DNA of 6,833 bases from SLRI01 sp036796215 (GTDB lineage Bacteria > Pseudomonadota > Alphaproteobacteria > Geminicoccales > Geminicoccaceae), in NCBI GenBank assembly GCA_036796215.1, contig DAIRDJ010000212.1, positions 1 to 6,833 on the forward strand. Direction: 5' to 3'. Made by a program: the position numbers and the translations under genes. Shown here in pieces: positions 5,678-6,833 of the stretch (position 1 is the first letter of the stretch; each line of letters opens with the position of its first letter). The notes beneath the pieces were generated by a model that was not told the origin of the DNA, did not search any database, and saw only the letters and a list, made by a program, of their open reading frames with translations.

Positions 5678-6753
5678 GCTTGCACCTGATAGAGGCGGCG
5701 GCTCGCCGGGGCGAGGCGGCAGATGCGACAGCGGGCGTTGCCCGGCTCGATGGCGGCCGCTGCAGCCGTGCCGGCCGGCAGATGGAAGACGATGCCGCAG
5801 GCCACACAGCGATGCTCGGCGAGTGGCACGGCCACCTGCCGCCAGGGGCTCGATCGCTCGACCGTCACCGCATCGTGCTCACAAGAGTCGCGGCAGAGAT
5901 CGCAGCCGGTGCAGTGTTCCGGGGCGATGCGGTAGTGCAGGCCTGCGGCATCCCGGCCGAGCGCCAGCGCACCGGTCGGGCAGAGCCGGGCGCAGGCATG
6001 ACACGCGACGCAGCGTTCGACATCGATCGAGGGCACCAGCGGGTGCGCGGCGGCGGGCGGCAGCCGGGCGACCAGCGCGGCATAGGCATCGTCTGCCCCC
6101 GGCGCTGTCGGGGTCGGCTCGGCCGCCGCCCCGAGCCGGCGGAACAGCGCCCGCCGCCCGGCATTCGGCAGCGCCCGCTCGGCCCGGCGGCGCGCCGTCA
6201 CTCTCGCCCACTCGGCCGGCGGGCGTCGGACGAGGCGCAGCGGCGGCTCGCCGACCTCGACGAGTAGCGCGTTGACCGCGGCCAGCATGGCCTCGAGTGT
6301 CGGGCTGCGCCCCGACAGCGGGCACGCCGTCTCGTCGTCGTCGCAGGGGGCGGCGCACACCTCGAGGCGCCTGACCCCGCGGCGATGCAAGGCGGCCAGC
6401 TCGCGCGGACTCGTGGCGTGCAGACAGGGCTGCGTCGCCTGCCCGGCCGGCACGGCATGCTCGCAGGCGAGATCGAGCACCGGCTCGGCCAGCGGTCGGT
6501 TTGCGGCCAGCCGGCCCAGTGTCGTCCCCTCCAGGGCCGCCGTCGGGCAGGCGGCGGCGCAGAGCCCACAGCCGTCGCAGAGGGCGGTGTCGAGCGCCAG
6601 CTCGCTGTCGTCGAGCAGCCAGGCACCGGTCGGGCAGGCGTCGAGGCAGGCCCGGCACGTCGCCACTGCAGCCTGCTCGTGCACGCAGCGGCCGGCGCGA
6701 AGAGCTAGTCTGCCGAGGTCGTGGCGCTCGACCGGGCGCGTGGCGCTGGCCAT
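5674..6753 (-). CDS. multi-cluster 4Fe-4S ferredoxin-like protein with C-terminal CxxC pair
   Basis: This 359-residue soluble iron-sulfur protein has four ferredoxin-type Cys groups. The N-terminal pair is C23 with CRACLDACP (33, 36, 40) and CDGCGLCAAACP (59, 62, 65, 69). A central region (about 90-170) carries Cys97, 110, 133, 137 and 144. The second pair is CVACHACARLCP (248, 251, 254, 258) and CTGCDLCRDSC (281, 284, 287, 291). The C-terminus has CVAC (316, 319) and CRIC (342, 345), which could bind zinc or iron as in zinc-ribbon or rubredoxin folds. No TAT or Sec signal is seen, so it should be cytoplasmic. Similar polyferredoxins accompany molybdenum oxidoreductase and formate dehydrogenase loci, which suggests electron transfer or enzyme assembly, but the enzyme is not in the window. 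Start ATG 6751-6753 lies 6 bases after the preceding stop. Confidence 0.9.
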   Translation of the reverse strand: MASATRPVERHDLGRLALRAGRCVHEQAAVATCRACLDACPTGAWLLDDSELALDTALCDGCGLCAAACPTAALEGTTLGRLAANRPLAEPVLDLACEHAVPAGQATQPCLHATSPRELAALHRRGVRRLEVCAAPCDDDETACPLSGRSPTLEAMLAAVNALLVEVGEPPLRLVRRPPAEWARVTARRRAERALPNAGRRALFRRLGAAAEPTPTAPGADDAYAALVARLPPAAAHPLVPSIDVERCVACHACARLCPTGALALGRDAAGLHYRIAPEHCTGCDLCRDSCEHDAVTVERSSPWRQVAVPLAEHRCVACGIVFHLPAGTAAAAAIEPGNARCRICRLAPASRRLYQVQA

Positions 6754-6759
6754 CGCCGG

Positions 6760-6833
6760 CTACCAGCTCGGCGCCGTGCCCGGCACATAGCGCGGCTCCT
6801 CGCAGGCCGGTGCGGTGGCCGTGTCGGCCGGCT
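6760..6833 (-). CDS. C-terminal end of an unidentified protein (5' part beyond window edge)
   Basis: On the - strand an open frame runs in from the right edge for 23 codons and ends at TAG (complement of 6760-6762), with C-terminal residues EEPRYVPGTAPSW. The stop lies 6 bases before the ATG of the ferredoxin-like gene, in the same direction, which is the spacing expected inside an operon; codon use is similarly GC-rich. The stretch is Pro/Ala/Thr-rich with one Cys and is too short to identify. The frame could be chance, but the tight junction favours a real gene. Confidence 0.5.
   Translation of the reverse strand, partial: PADTATAPACEEPRYVPGTAPSW

Overview
The window looks like a chromosomal segment of a high-GC proteobacterium, most likely an alphaproteobacterium. 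The evidence is codon use rich in G/C third positions, a proteobacterial-type monofunctional transglycosylase (MtgA), a LeuC of the bacterial heterodimer class, and leuC standing apart from leuD. This placement is an inference; no rRNA or other phylogenetic marker is present. I see no sign of mobile elements, CRISPR arrays, tRNA or rRNA genes, and no gene-free stretch longer than about 130 bases.

Left part (1-1898). The 3' end of leuC (leucine biosynthesis) enters from the left edge on the + strand. A 44-residue single-span membrane protein lies on the - strand and converges with leuC; a modest inverted repeat sits between the two. A divergent intergenic region (721-845), which contains two inverted repeats, separates it from a + strand pair. 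This pair is a small exported protein of unknown function with two cysteines and, 6 bases downstream, mtgA, a peptidoglycan glycosyltransferase.

Right part (1917-6833). All genes are on the - strand and closely packed, so they read as one operon transcribed from the right edge towards 1917. The order is: the last 23 codons of an unidentified protein; a multi-cluster 4Fe-4S ferredoxin-like protein with a C-terminal CxxC pair; a 154-residue protein with a possible P-loop-less ATPase-like fold; a membrane histidine kinase with a CxxCH haem-attachment motif in its periplasmic domain and a cysteine-rich PAS domain; and an NtrC-type response regulator. Junctions are 6 bp apart, a 4-bp ATGA overlap, 13 bp apart, and an overlap of 14-44 bp. 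The contents point to redox sensing or to control of an anaerobic/redox enzyme whose structural genes probably lie beyond the right edge.

The most notable signal is the response regulator. Its phospho-acceptor aspartate position is glutamate, and its sigma-54 contact loop reads GAVPGA instead of GAFTGA, although its Walker motifs and helix-turn-helix are intact. The partner kinase keeps its catalytic residues. The pair may therefore work in a non-canonical way: constitutive or phosphorylation-independent, and possibly sigma-54-independent. The convergent mtgA and regulator genes end 18 bases apart, with an imperfect inverted repeat spanning both stop codons.
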